Source: Pseudomonas sp. LP_7_YM (GTDB lineage: Bacteria > Pseudomonadota > Gammaproteobacteria > Pseudomonadales > Pseudomonadaceae). Taken from it: a stretch of 64,000 nucleotides of DNA. The translations under genes and the position numbers were made by a program. The DNA is taken from the NCBI RefSeq assembly GCF_004364435.1, contig NZ_SOCT01000012.1:1-64000 (forward strand), in the 5' to 3' direction. The stretch's first letter is position 1, and each line of letters starts with the position of its first letter. The notes below the pieces were generated by a model. That model ran no database searches, was not told the origin of the DNA, and saw nothing but the letters and a program-made list of their open reading frames with translations. Below, piece after piece: positions 45,562 through 56,251 of this stretch.

Positions 45562-46680
45562 TCAGCCTCCGTTGTTGAGGGTTTTGTCCGATGACGCCGT
45601 CGCGTTGTTCGCGGGTGCCTTGCCGTCCGCGCCATAGGCTGTCCAGTAATGCTCAAGGCCTTTGGCTTTCAGCGCGTTTTCCAGGTATTTGGTTTCGAAC
45701 CAGCCGTCGATGGTCACCGGACGGCGAATCATCTTCTCGTCCTTGGCCTGATCGGCGACTGCCTGATAACGCGTGCGCAGGAATTCATCCACCAATGGCG
45801 AGGCACTGTCGCGCAAGGTGATATGCCCGAAATCGGCCTTGAGCGAGGCCAGCGGTTCGTTGGTCTTGGCCCACTCGCTGAGCACGGCGTCGCGGTTGCT
45901 CTCTTCGGACTCCCATTTGGCGGCATCAACCAAGGTGTTGATCACCTTCTGCACGTTGTCCGCGTGTTCCTTTTCATAGGCGCCGCGAACCACAAGAGCG
46001 CACTGGCGGGTGTAGCGTACGTCGTTGTTCGGGTTATCGAAGATGATGTCCGCAAGCCCCTGATCGCGCAGCTTGAACAGCTCACGACCGCCGAATGCGG
46101 CATCGACTCCTTTAGACGCGAGGGCGGCCTGGCTGCTGCCGCTGTCGAGGTTGATCACTTTCAAATCGCGTTCGGTCAGACCGTGATCGGCCAACAGGTT
46201 GATCGACACCAGATGGCCGTTGGTGCCCCGGAACACTGCGACTTTCTTGCCCTTGAGGTCTTCGATGGTCTTGATGTCCGAGCCTTTCGGCACTGCCAGG
46301 TACACGTTGGAGCGCACACCGATGGCGGCCAGCAGTTTGGTGTCCAGGCCGTTGGCACGCCCGACTACTTGCGGCAGGTCGCCTTCGTAGGCGAAATCCA
46401 GCTGCTGATTCGAGAGCGCCTCGTTCACCGCAGGGCCTGCGCCCTTGAAGAAAAACCATTGAATTTCGGTGCCGGTGCCCTCGAAGGCTTTTTCCAGAAG
46501 CTGCTGGTTGCGCACGATGCCCAAGGGCGAGCCGCTGAAGGTAACCGGATCGCCGCCCCCCGCGCTGGCCACGCCAATGCGCAGCACGTCGGCCTCGGCC
46601 AAGGGCACCATCAGCAGCGCCGCCAGTGCGGTAGCTACACTTTTCGTACTCAATACAGAGGGGCGCTTGGTCTTTGCCAT
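45562..46680 (-). CDS. Aliphatic sulfonate/sulfate-ester ABC binding protein
   Basis: 372 residues. N-terminal signal sequence (about 1-30, KSVATALAALLMVPLAEA) and then the NMT1/SsuA-like fold (RIGVASAGGGDPVTFSGS, GDLPQVVGRANGLDTKLLA, KGKKVAVFRGTNGHLVSINLLA). The periplasmic receptor for the importer below, following the dioxygenase gene by 34 bases. Similar genes sit next to atsK and resemble AtsR. The ligand is inferred from context. Confidence 0.88.
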   Translation of the reverse strand: MAKTKRPSVLSTKSVATALAALLMVPLAEADVLRIGVASAGGGDPVTFSGSPLGIVRNQQLLEKAFEGTGTEIQWFFFKGAGPAVNEALSNQQLDFAYEGDLPQVVGRANGLDTKLLAAIGVRSNVYLAVPKGSDIKTIEDLKGKKVAVFRGTNGHLVSINLLADHGLTERDLKVINLDSGSSQAALASKGVDAAFGGRELFKLRDQGLADIIFDNPNNDVRYTRQCALVVRGAYEKEHADNVQKVINTLVDAAKWESEESNRDAVLSEWAKTNEPLASLKADFGHITLRDSASPLVDEFLRTRYQAVADQAKDEKMIRRPVTIDGWFETKYLENALKAKGLEHYWTAYGADGKAPANNATASSDKTLNNGG

Positions 46681-46714
46681 GACGTTTTTTCCTTGAGAAT
46701 TGAGCGACGGGGAG

Positions 46715-47626
46715 TCAGGCGGCCAGATGCTTTTTGTCGGCTTCTGTCGGCGGGGAAAGGGTGTCGGAGGTGGGCTTGATCGCCTGGCTCGCGCGTCCAT
46801 CGACGCCTACCGGGATGTCGCCGGCCACGGTTGTGCGACGCACGATACGTTCAGCGTTGCCGTAGTCGTTGATTGCGATGTGCTGAGTAGCGCGGTTGTC
46901 CCAGATCACCACATCGCCCTCGCTCCAGCGCCAGCGTACGGTGTTGTCCAGATGAGTGATGCGGTCGTGGAACAGGCGGATCAGTTGTTTGGAATCATTG
47001 CTGCTGAGACCTTGAATCTGTTTGACGAAGTGCCCGAGCAGCAGGCTGCGCTCGCCGGTTTCGGGATGCACGCGTACCAGCGGATGTTCGGTTTCGTAAA
47101 CCTGCGCAGTGAACTGCTCGCGATAGCGCTTTACCCCGGCATCGCCGGTGTCTCGCGGCGCCGCGTAATCGTAGAGATTGGTGTGCAAGGCCCGCAGACT
47201 GTCCGCCAGCGTCTTCAGTGGCGCAGGCAGGTCGGCGTATGCGGCAGCTGTGTTGGCCCATACGGTATCGCCGCCGTAGGGAGGAATGACCACGCCACGC
47301 AGAATGGAAATCTTCGGGTAATTGGCGACGAAGGTGACGTCGGTGTGCCAGGAGTTGGCACGGGTCTCCCTGGCGTCCAGATGCAGGATGGCGTTGCTCT
47401 GCCTGGCAGAAGGTACGGTCGGATGTGGCACTTGATCGCCAAAGCGCCGGGAGAAGCTTTCGTGCTGCTCATCGGTGAGGAACTGCTCGCGCAAGAACAG
47501 GACCTTGTGCTCCAGCAGCGCGCGGTTGATGAAGTCGAAATCTTGCGTGTTGATATCACCGGAAAGTTTGATGCCACTCAACTCGGCGCCAATCCTGCCT
47601 GCTACGGGTTTGATCTGAATCGCCAT
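46715..47626 (-). CDS. atsK: Alpha-ketoglutarate-dependent alkylsulfatase-type dioxygenase
   Basis: 303 residues. Fe(II)/2-oxoglutarate oxygenase of the TauD/TfdA class. Metal ligands HTD (in ANSWHTDVTF) and distal His in NRATQHIAINDYG; the 2-oxoglutarate Arg is probably in RIVRRTTVAGD. The stretches WHTDVTFVANYPKISILR and GGDTVWANTAAAY resemble AtsK, which frees sulfate from alkyl sulfates, more than TauD. ATG 47626 is chosen, with AGGAG 8 bases upstream, over the GTG at 47635. First gene of the sulfur operon. Substrate is inferred. Confidence 0.85.
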   Translation of the reverse strand: MAIQIKPVAGRIGAELSGIKLSGDINTQDFDFINRALLEHKVLFLREQFLTDEQHESFSRRFGDQVPHPTVPSARQSNAILHLDARETRANSWHTDVTFVANYPKISILRGVVIPPYGGDTVWANTAAAYADLPAPLKTLADSLRALHTNLYDYAAPRDTGDAGVKRYREQFTAQVYETEHPLVRVHPETGERSLLLGHFVKQIQGLSSNDSKQLIRLFHDRITHLDNTVRWRWSEGDVVIWDNRATQHIAINDYGNAERIVRRTTVAGDIPVGVDGRASQAIKPTSDTLSPPTEADKKHLAA

Positions 47627-47845
47627 GTCCTTCACTCCTGTTCAGGTTGTTATGGCTCAGATCATAAAGATATAAATCAGTGAATCGCTAATCACCTTTT
47701 GTCATAAATATAGAAGAGGAGTTTATGCAGGAGCTTTATGAAGATAACCAAACTTCATAAGGTTATTTCGGAATGGCAGGCGGTATCTTCTAACGCGATG
47801 CGATGAAAAAGCGGTCATCGCATGTTCATGAGGTGATGTCAGGGT
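47627..47845. promoter_or_regulatory. Control region of the organosulfur operon
   Basis: 219 bases ahead of atsK and after uxuL (both minus strand). An AT-rich part (about 47650-47720, ATAAAGATATAAATC) probably carries the promoter. No CysB or other operator could be assigned by eye. Confidence 0.4.
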
Positions 47846-48745
47846 TCACCTGGCAGATCCCTTGCCGAACAGCGGTTCTTCAAGCCCCTGAACGCCTGGC
47901 CGCAAGGCAAACACTCCGCCAGCCAGAGGCTGATCGCTGAGGTCTCCATCGGGACGAATCGAGGTCACAAACAGCGTGTCCAGATCGCGACCTCCGAAAG
48001 CACACATGGACGGCTTCTTCACCGGCACTGGCATGGAACGATCCAGTTTCCCTGCGGGCGTGAAACGGTGGACCAGGCCTGCGTCATTGCCGCAAATCCA
48101 ATAGCAGCCATCGGCGTCCACCGCCGCGCCATCAGGACGGCCGGGATGTTGATTCATGTCGATGAACAGGCGGCGATTGTGCGGCGTACCGCTGTCGACG
48201 TCGTAGTCGAACACCCAGACTTTCTGCACCGAGGGGTGAGAGTCAGAAAGGTACATGAGCGCGCCGTCAGGACTGAAGCCAAGCCCGTTGGGTACGATCA
48301 TGTCCGTAACGCTGGCGCTGAGCGCTTCACGTTGGCCGCTTGCGTAGCGATACAACGCGCCCACCGCGGACGTCTCGGCCATGTCCATGAACATCGTGCC
48401 TGCCCAGAAACGTCCTTGGCGGTCGCAGCGACCATCGTTGAAGCGCATGTTTGGCCGCGCGTGTTTGACACCCGCCAGCCGTTGCGAGGCGAGCGTTCCG
48501 TCCTCTTGCGGGCGAACGCGGAACAAGCCGTCCTCCATACCCGCCAGCCAGCTACCGTCGCCATAGCTGGCGACGCACGCCAGCATCTGCGGCGCTTCCC
48601 AGCTGCAAGCCTGATTATCCAGCGCACTCCAGCGGTTGAGTGTTCGCGCCGGGATATCCACCCAGTACAGCGCTTGCTCACCGGCATGCCAGACCGGACA
48701 TTCGCCAGTAACGTTGCATGAGTCGAGGATCAGCTCAGCCTGCAT
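47846..48745 (-). CDS. uxuL: SMP-30/gluconolactonase-type lactonase, probable uronic acid lactonase
   Basis: 299 residues. Six-bladed beta-propeller of the SMP-30/regucalcin type: metal Glu in TGECPVWHAGEQALYWVD, RPNMRFNDGRCDRQGRFWAG (Asn) and LSDSHPSVQ (Asp). Placed directly after udh, it would hydrolyse the aldarolactone that Udh makes; this is the UxuL role known from P. syringae relatives. ATG 48745 with AGGTGG upstream, 65 bases from the udh stop. Confidence 0.82.
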   Translation of the reverse strand: MQAELILDSCNVTGECPVWHAGEQALYWVDIPARTLNRWSALDNQACSWEAPQMLACVASYGDGSWLAGMEDGLFRVRPQEDGTLASQRLAGVKHARPNMRFNDGRCDRQGRFWAGTMFMDMAETSAVGALYRYASGQREALSASVTDMIVPNGLGFSPDGALMYLSDSHPSVQKVWVFDYDVDSGTPHNRRLFIDMNQHPGRPDGAAVDADGCYWICGNDAGLVHRFTPAGKLDRSMPVPVKKPSMCAFGGRDLDTLFVTSIRPDGDLSDQPLAGGVFALRPGVQGLEEPLFGKGSAR

Positions 48746-48810
48746 GATGACCACCTGTGAGGTTCAAGAGGGCGGGACGGCCAACCTGGCCGGCCGCTTT
48801 CAACGCAGTT

Positions 48811-49635
48811 TCACTTGTCGTCGAACGGGCCTGCCGCCACAAACGCGCCACCCTGATAGACCATCAGCGGATCGTCCGACGCCGGCATTGGCTGCGCCTG
48901 GACCTTGGCACGGAACTGCTCGGAGCTGTCCTTGGGCTGGTAATCCAGATGATTAGCCAGACGGTTGTCCCACCAGACATGGGCGTTGTTGGACGCGCCG
49001 TACACCACGGTATGACCGACATTGGGGGTGAACAAGCCACGCTCGACCAACTGAGTGAGGTCGTCATAGCTCAGCCAGGTGTTCATCATCCGAAGGTTCT
49101 GCGCTTCGGAGAACGAGGAGCCGATGCGGATGCTCACGGTTTCAATGCCATAGCGATCAAAGTAGAAGCTGGCGAGATCTTCACCGTAGGACTTGGAAAG
49201 GCCGTAGTAACTGTCTGGACGCCGTGCAGCGCTGGCGTCGATGGTCTGGTCCTGGCGATAGAAGCCAATCACATGATTGGAACTGGCAAACACCACGCGC
49301 TTCACGCCGTGACGACGCGCCGCTTCGTAGATATGGAAAATGCCACAGATATTGGGGCCGAGAATGTCTTCGAACGAACGCTCCGTGGAGACGCCGCCGA
49401 AATGCACGATGGCATCGACGCCTTCGACCAGATGATCGACAGCGGTCTTGTCCGCCAGGTCGCCAATCTGCACTTCTTCATGCTCGCCAGCGGCGGGGGC
49501 CATTTCGGTGATGTCGGAAAGACGCAGGATTCGGGCATAGGGGCGCAGGCTTTCGCGCAGTACCTTGCCAAGTCCGCCAGCCGCACCGGTGAGCAGCAGG
49601 CGGTTGAACGGGGTGTGGGCACTTGATTGAGTCAT
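48811..49635 (-). CDS. udh: Uronate dehydrogenase
   Basis: 274 residues. An SDR/epimerase-type enzyme oxidising D-galacturonate and D-glucuronate to the aldarolactone with NAD+. Nucleotide-binding LTGAAGGLGKVLRE, catalytic YGLSK with Tyr in DSYYGLSKSYGED, and HFGGVSTE. The sequence closely follows that of known Pseudomonas Udh proteins. ATG 49635 chosen over an in-frame TTG at 49644. Divergent from the polyol ABC operon over a 221-bp shared region. Confidence 0.93.
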   Translation of the reverse strand: MTQSSAHTPFNRLLLTGAAGGLGKVLRESLRPYARILRLSDITEMAPAAGEHEEVQIGDLADKTAVDHLVEGVDAIVHFGGVSTERSFEDILGPNICGIFHIYEAARRHGVKRVVFASSNHVIGFYRQDQTIDASAARRPDSYYGLSKSYGEDLASFYFDRYGIETVSIRIGSSFSEAQNLRMMNTWLSYDDLTQLVERGLFTPNVGHTVVYGASNNAHVWWDNRLANHLDYQPKDSSEQFRAKVQAQPMPASDDPLMVYQGGAFVAAGPFDDK

Positions 49636-49672
49636 CGTGAGCAAGCCCTGATTGAAATGTTGTTGTTATTGG

Positions 49673-49694
49673 TGTCATCCGTTGTCGTATGACA
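49673..49694. promoter_or_regulatory. Inverted repeat upstream of udh, possible operator
   Basis: TGTCAT (49673-49678) and ATGACA (49689-49694) are 10 bases apart; the second half also forms TGTCGTATGACA with a 10/12 match to its complement. It sits 38 bases ahead of udh and may bind a GntR-type hexuronate regulator. Speculative. Confidence 0.35.
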
Positions 49695-49802
49695 TGTGAC
49701 CGGATTATCCGCATTCGTTGCAAAAAATGTCAACGCGGTAAGGGAAGCATGCATGCCGTTTGACGGTTGTTGCGGACCTCCAGTTTCTCTGCTAATTTCC
49801 GG

Positions 49803-49820
49803 AATGTTAACGATGACATT
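49803..49820. promoter_or_regulatory. Candidate LacI-type operator of the polyol operon
   Basis: AATGTTAACGATGACATT is an imperfect palindrome about a central CG, as in LacI-family operators, about 37 bases ahead of the binding-protein start. A related copy at 58313-58330 lies ahead of the LacI-type gene. Confidence 0.5.
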
Positions 49821-49856
49821 TCCGGTTTAACAATAAAAACAACAGGATTTCTCGCC

Positions 49857-50801
49857 ATGACAACTCGCCTCAAGAAGGGCTTCCCTGCCGTCTTTTGTTC
49901 GCTCGCTATAGCAGTAGCGTGCGCCAGCTTTACAACCGCCCACGCCGCAGACGCCAAAAACGCTCCGCTGAAGATCGGTGCCTCGTTTCAAGAGATCAAC
50001 AACCCCTATTTCGTGACCATGAAGGACGCGCTGCAGGACGCCACCCGCAGCATCGGCGCGACGTTGCTGGTGACCGATGCGCGTCACGACGTTTCCAAGC
50101 AGATCAGCGACATCGAAGACATGCTGCAAAAAGGCATCGATATTCTGATCATCAACCCGACCGATTCGGTGGGTGTTCAGTCCGCCGTCAAAGAGGCTCA
50201 CGACAAGGGTGTTGTGGTTGTTGCGGTCGACGCTCAGGCCAATGGCCCGCTGGATTCGTTCGTCGGCTCGAAGAACTTTGACGCAGGCGTTCAGGCCTGT
50301 GACTACCTGGCCAAAAACATCGGCGGCAAGGGCGACGTCGGTATTCTCGACGGTATCGCCGTGGTGCCGATCCTGGAGCGGGTTCGCGGCTGCAAGGAAG
50401 CATTGGGCAAGTACCCGGACATCAAAATCGTCAGCATTCAGAACGGCAAACAGGAACGTGATCAGGCACTGAGCGTGACCGAGAACATGCTCCAGGCGCA
50501 GCCCACTCTCAAAGGCCTGTTCAGCGTCAACGACAATGGCTCGCTTGGCGCACTGGCCGCCATCGAATCCAGCGGCATGGACGTCAAGTTAACCAGCGTC
50601 GACGGCGCGCCGGAAGCGATCAAGGAAATCCAGAAGGCCGATAGCAAGTTCATCGCCACCTCCGCCCAATACCCGCGCGATCAGGTGCGTCTGGCCCTGG
50701 GGCTGGCGCTTGCCAGAAAGTGGGGCTCGCAAGTCCCGGCCACCGTTCCCGTGGACATCCTCCTGGTGGATCAGGCCAAGGCCAAAACCTTTTCCTGGTA
50801 A
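49857..50801 (+). CDS. Sugar/polyol ABC transporter substrate-binding protein (RbsB-like)
   Basis: 314 residues. Signal peptide 1-31 ending AHAADA, then the periplasmic-binding fold (IGASFQEINNPYFVTMKDALQDA, GIDILIINPTDSVGVQSAVKEAHDKGVVVVAVD). The first gene of a plus-strand catabolic operon. A ribosome site AGGA is seen before ATG 49857. The ligand is a sugar or polyol; the neighbours suggest a small polyol such as erythritol or threitol. Confidence 0.88.
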   Translation: MTTRLKKGFPAVFCSLAIAVACASFTTAHAADAKNAPLKIGASFQEINNPYFVTMKDALQDATRSIGATLLVTDARHDVSKQISDIEDMLQKGIDILIINPTDSVGVQSAVKEAHDKGVVVVAVDAQANGPLDSFVGSKNFDAGVQACDYLAKNIGGKGDVGILDGIAVVPILERVRGCKEALGKYPDIKIVSIQNGKQERDQALSVTENMLQAQPTLKGLFSVNDNGSLGALAAIESSGMDVKLTSVDGAPEAIKEIQKADSKFIATSAQYPRDQVRLALGLALARKWGSQVPATVPVDILLVDQAKAKTFSW

Positions 50802-50814
50802 CCGGACTGTCGCT

Positions 50815-50847
50815 GCTTGCCTGATCGTTTGCGGTCCGGCAAGCACC
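50815..50847 (+). repeat. Hairpin after the binding-protein gene
   Basis: GCTTGCC (50815-50821) pairs with GGCAAGC (50837-50843) between the binding-protein and ATPase genes. Stem-loops here often stabilise the upstream mRNA so that the binding protein is made in excess. Confidence 0.5.
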
Positions 50848-50884
50848 GCCGATTCAAGCGAGTTTCTGCTTTGGCGAGGTGCCC

Positions 50885-52379
<1,495 letters not shown>

Positions 52380-52396
<17 letters not shown>

Positions 52397-53360
52397 AACC
52401 ATGACCGCGCAACCTGGCCGGACGAAGCACAACGTTGCCCGACTGATCCGCTCGCCGGCGCTTTATCCCTTTGTCGGGCTATTGCTGGTGACCGTCTTCA
52501 TGATCTTTGCCAGCGACAAATTCCTCACCGGTGCGAACCTGGAAAACATCGCGCGCCAGGTGTCGATCAACGCGATCATCGCCGTCGGCATGACTTGCGT
52601 GATTCTCACCGGCGGCATCGATTTGTCGGTGGGGCCTGTCATGGCGCTGTCTGGCACGCTGACGACGGGGTTGATGGTCGCGGGTGTCCCTGCGCCCATT
52701 GCGATTCTCATTGGCTTGCTGGTGGGTGTGGGCTTCGGGGTGGGTAACGGTGTCTTTGTCGCCTACCTGAAAATGCCACCGATCATCGTCACCCTCGCGA
52801 CCATGGGCATCGCTCGCGGCCTGGGCCTGATGTACACCGACGGCTACCCGATTGCAGGCATGCCGGAGTGGTTCGCCTGGTTCGGTCGCGGCACCTTGTT
52901 CGGTATTCAAGTGCCGATCCTGATCATGCTGCTGACCTACTTCGTCGCCTGGGTGTTGTTGCAGCACACGCGCATCGGTCGCTACGTGTATGCCATTGGT
53001 GGCAACGAGGAAGCTGTGCGCCTGTCTGGCGTGCGTGCTTCGCGCTTCAAGCTGCTGGTGTATTCGATCAGCGGCCTGACGGCGGCGATTGCCGGGCTGG
53101 TGCTGTCCTCGCGCCTGATGAGTGGCCAGCCGAATGCCGGGATTGGTTTCGAGTTGGATGCGATTGCTGCCGTCGTATTGGGCGGTGCGTCGATTGCGGG
53201 CGGACGCGGCGTGATCATCGGCACGCTGGTGGGCGCGCTGTTGTTGGGCGTGCTCAACAACGGGCTGAACATGCTTGGCGTGTCGCCGTACGTACAGAGC
53301 GTGATCAAGGGCGCAATCATTTTGCTGGCGATTTTCATCAGTCGGCAGCGGCATAAATAA
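52380..53360 (+). CDS. Sugar/polyol ABC transporter permease (RbsC-like)
   Basis: 326 residues with about 8-10 membrane helices. GTG start 52380 with GGAG 8 bases upstream, overlapping the ATPase gene. Conserved TGGIDLSVGPVMALSG and GANLENIARQVSINAIIAVGM, GGRGVIIGTLVGALLLGVLNNGLN as in RbsC. Completes the importer. Confidence 0.94.
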
Positions 53361-53368
53361 GGCATGTG

Positions 53369-53404
53369 GCGGCCCTTTCATGAGCTTGCTCATGAAAGGG
53401 CCGC
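53369..53404. repeat. Perfect 17-bp hairpin (REP-like) after the permease
   Basis: Positions 53369-53385 are perfectly complementary to 53388-53404 across a 2-base TT loop. The GAGCTTGCTC apex is shared with Pseudomonas REPs. It lies 8 bases after the permease stop and may limit transcription or protect mRNA within the operon. Confidence 0.8.
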
Positions 53405-53477
53405 TGCAGTCACCAACGAATCGAAATTGAATCTGCGGCCAAATCAGCCGACCGAATAACCCAACAGGTGAACCGAC

Positions 53478-54569
53478 ATGGAACAAAACACAAAAACCAC
53501 CATGCAAGCCGTCGTCTGCCATGCACCGAAGGACTATCGTCTGGAGCGCATCAGCAAACCCGTGGCCCGCGCCAATGAACTGGTGATTCGCATCGGCGCC
53601 TGCGGTATCTGTGCCAGCGACTGCAAATGCCATTCGGGGGCGGCAATGTTCTGGGGTGGTGAAAGCCCTTGGGTCAAGGCGCCGGTGGTGCCAGGCCACG
53701 AATTCTTCGGCTACGTCGACTCGGTCGGCGAGGGCGCTGAAGAACACTTCGGTGTGAAGCTCGGCGACAAGGTCATCGCCGAGCAGATCGTGCCCTGCGA
53801 GAAGTGCAGGTTCTGCAAATCCGGCAAGTACTGGATGTGCGAAGTGCACAACATTTTCGGCTTCCAGAAGGATGTGGCCGAAGGCGGCATGGCGCAATAC
53901 ATGCGCATTCCGAAGACGGCCATCGTGCACAGGATTCCCGAGTCGGTGTCGCTGGAAGACTCCGCGCTGGTCGAGCCGATGGCCTGCTCGATCCACACCG
54001 TCAACCGGGGTGAGGTGCAACTCGATGACGTCCTGGTGATCGCTGGCGCAGGCACGCTGGGCCTGTGCATGGTGCAGGTTGCGGCCCTGAAAACGCCGAG
54101 GAAACTGGTGGTCATCGACATGGTCGACGAGCGTCTGGAGCTGGCGAAGACATTCGGTGCCGACGTAGTGATCAACCCCGGCCGCGACAACGCGAAAGAG
54201 ATTATTAACGGCCTTACCGATGGTTATGGCTGTGATGTGTATATCGAGACCACCGGCGTGCCGGTGGGTGTGACTCAAGGACTGGACCTGATTCGCAAGC
54301 TGGGTCGTTTCGTCGAGTTCAGCGTGTTCGGTGCCGAGACCAGCGCCGACTGGTCGATCATCGGCGACCGCAAGGAGCTGGACGTGCGCGGCGCCCATCT
54401 GGGCCCGTATTGCTACCCGATTGCCATCGACCTGTTCGAGCGTGGACTGGTGACCTCCGCAGGCATCGTCACCCATGACTTCGGGCTGGATGACTACGCC
54501 GAGGCGTTCGAACTGGCGAACTCGACGAAGTCGATCAAGGTGTTGCTCAAGCCTGCAACCGGGGTCTGA
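53478..54569 (+). CDS. Zinc-dependent polyol dehydrogenase (erythritol/L-threitol type)
   Basis: 363 residues. Medium-chain dehydrogenase. Catalytic zinc region GACGICASDCKCH and GHEFFGYV, structural zinc CEKCRFCKSGKYWMC, and Rossmann VIAGAGTLGLCMVQVA. Similar to enzymes annotated erythritol/L-threitol dehydrogenase. It sits between the importer and the kinase, so it probably oxidises the imported polyol to a ketose (e.g. erythrulose). The substrate is inferred. Confidence 0.82.
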   Translation: MEQNTKTTMQAVVCHAPKDYRLERISKPVARANELVIRIGACGICASDCKCHSGAAMFWGGESPWVKAPVVPGHEFFGYVDSVGEGAEEHFGVKLGDKVIAEQIVPCEKCRFCKSGKYWMCEVHNIFGFQKDVAEGGMAQYMRIPKTAIVHRIPESVSLEDSALVEPMACSIHTVNRGEVQLDDVLVIAGAGTLGLCMVQVAALKTPRKLVVIDMVDERLELAKTFGADVVINPGRDNAKEIINGLTDGYGCDVYIETTGVPVGVTQGLDLIRKLGRFVEFSVFGAETSADWSIIGDRKELDVRGAHLGPYCYPIAIDLFERGLVTSAGIVTHDFGLDDYAEAFELANSTKSIKVLLKPATGV

Positions 54570-54595
54570 ATGTGTGCCGCGCTTGATGCCGTCTG

Positions 54596-54654
54596 GCGAA
54601 TGAATTTACACCCACAGCTAGAGTGCGCTCTCCTGTGGGTGCGGATTCATTCGC
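54596..54654. repeat. REPIN between the dehydrogenase and the kinase
   Basis: GCGAATGAATTTACACCCACAG and the inverted CTGTGGGTGCGGATTCATTCGC flank a 15-base centre. A single long stem with a REP-like GTGGG core. Confidence 0.8.
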
Positions 54655-54716
54655 GATGATGCGCTTGGAGCGTCGCAGATCAGGTGGTGTATCCAACAAC
54701 AAGAGAGCGCACAAAG

Positions 54717-56249
54717 ATGGAATATGTCATCGGGGTCGACATCGGCACCCAGAGCACCAAGGCACTGCTGGTCGACGCTCAGGGCCGCATCGTCGCGCAG
54801 CACAGCCATGGCTATAAGGTCGACACGCCAAAACCTCGCTGGGCCGAACAATGGCCGCAGGTGTGGCTCGATGCCGTCCAGACCTGTGTCGCAGGCTGCA
54901 TGCGCCAGGGCGGCGTGCCCAAAGACAGCGTCAAAGCCCTCTGCATCAGCAGCCTGTACGGCGGCTCGGGTATTGCCGTCGACGCGCAGGTCAAGCCGCT
55001 GTATCCGTGTCTGATCTGGATGGATCGGCGCGCCGAAGAGCAGGTCGGGTGGGTCAATCAGCATGTCGATCTCGAGCGGCTGCACGCGATCACCGGCAAC
55101 TCGGTGGACAGCTATTACGGTTTCACCAAGATGCTCTGGCTCAAGGATAAACAGCCGCACATCTGGGCCCAGACGCGCTTGCTGCTGCCGCCCAACAGCT
55201 ATATCAATTACTGCCTCACTGGCGAGATCGCAGTGGACCACAGCGCTGCTGGCAACATCGGCGGCGTCTATGACATCCAGGCGCGAAGCTGGTCAGCGGA
55301 AATGCTCGACGCACTTGGCATCCCGTCGTCGATGATGCCTGAGCGTCTGGTGTACTCCGGCGATGTGGTCGGCGGGTTGCTGGCTGAGTGGGCCGAATGC
55401 CTGGGGCTGTCGGCGGGGATACCCTTGCTCGGCGGCGGCGTGGATGCGGCCATGGCGACGTTCGCGGCGGGCGTGACCCAGGCCGGCAACCACGTGGCCA
55501 TGATTGGCACCAGCATGTGCTGGGGTTACCTCAATCAGCAGGTCGATGCCCGGCACGGGCTTGTGAGTTTTCCCCACGTCTTCAACGGTGCGAAAGACCT
55601 CTATATCTTTGGCGGCGCGATTACCGCAGGCGCGTCGGTGAGCTGGTTTCGCGAACAGTTCTGTCAGGCCGAAGAGCAAGAGGGCCGCGAAACGGGTGAA
55701 GACAGCCACGCCATTCTCGAACGCGCCGCGACGCAGATTCCTGCAGGCAGCGACGGCGTGCTTTTCCAGCCCTACCTGATGGGCGAGCGCAGCCCGGTGT
55801 GGGATGCCAAAGCCAGCGGTAGTTTCGTCGGTCTCAACCTCTACCACACCCGTATTCACCTGTATCGCGCGGTGCTGGAAGGCGTCACCTTCGCCCTGCG
55901 TCACAACATCGAAGCTGGCACCAAAGGCGCGCAATCCCTGGACCCGCGACTGATCGTGGTCGGCGGCGCCAGCCATTCGGATCTGTGGATGCAGATCATC
56001 GCTGACGTCACCCACTTTCCGGTCTACACCATCGTTCAGGAAGTGGAGGCGGCCTTCGGTGCAGCGTTGCTCGCAGCCTACGCAGGCGGGCTGGTGGACG
56101 AGACGCAGGTGCATAAAGGCTGGGTGCAACTGCAGCGCAGGGCCGAACCGCAGGCCCACAACGTAGCGCTGTATTCACGCTTGTTCGCCGATTACGTGGC
56201 GCTGTATCCGGCGCTTAAACCCATCATGCATCGTCTGCAGGGAGCCTGA
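54717..56249 (+). CDS. FGGY-family carbohydrate kinase
   Basis: 510 residues. Begins EYVIGVDIGTQSTKALLVDAQG, the first phosphate loop of the family, with the second domain motif IPLLGGGVDAAMATFAAGV and GVTFALRHNIEAG. Full length for the family. It would phosphorylate the ketose made by the upstream dehydrogenase. ATG 54717 with weak AGAG upstream. Substrate uncertain (possibly an erythrulose or pentulose). Two bases separate it from the SDR gene. Confidence 0.88.
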   Translation: MEYVIGVDIGTQSTKALLVDAQGRIVAQHSHGYKVDTPKPRWAEQWPQVWLDAVQTCVAGCMRQGGVPKDSVKALCISSLYGGSGIAVDAQVKPLYPCLIWMDRRAEEQVGWVNQHVDLERLHAITGNSVDSYYGFTKMLWLKDKQPHIWAQTRLLLPPNSYINYCLTGEIAVDHSAAGNIGGVYDIQARSWSAEMLDALGIPSSMMPERLVYSGDVVGGLLAEWAECLGLSAGIPLLGGGVDAAMATFAAGVTQAGNHVAMIGTSMCWGYLNQQVDARHGLVSFPHVFNGAKDLYIFGGAITAGASVSWFREQFCQAEEQEGRETGEDSHAILERAATQIPAGSDGVLFQPYLMGERSPVWDAKASGSFVGLNLYHTRIHLYRAVLEGVTFALRHNIEAGTKGAQSLDPRLIVVGGASHSDLWMQIIADVTHFPVYTIVQEVEAAFGAALLAAYAGGLVDETQVHKGWVQLQRRAEPQAHNVALYSRLFADYVALYPALKPIMHRLQGA

Positions 56250-56251
56250 CT

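Noticed and set aside
52479..54476. A 665-codon open frame antisense to the permease and dehydrogenase genes
   Set aside because: Spans two clearly coding plus-strand genes and the hairpin between them; rich in His/Gln/Arg as shadows usually are.
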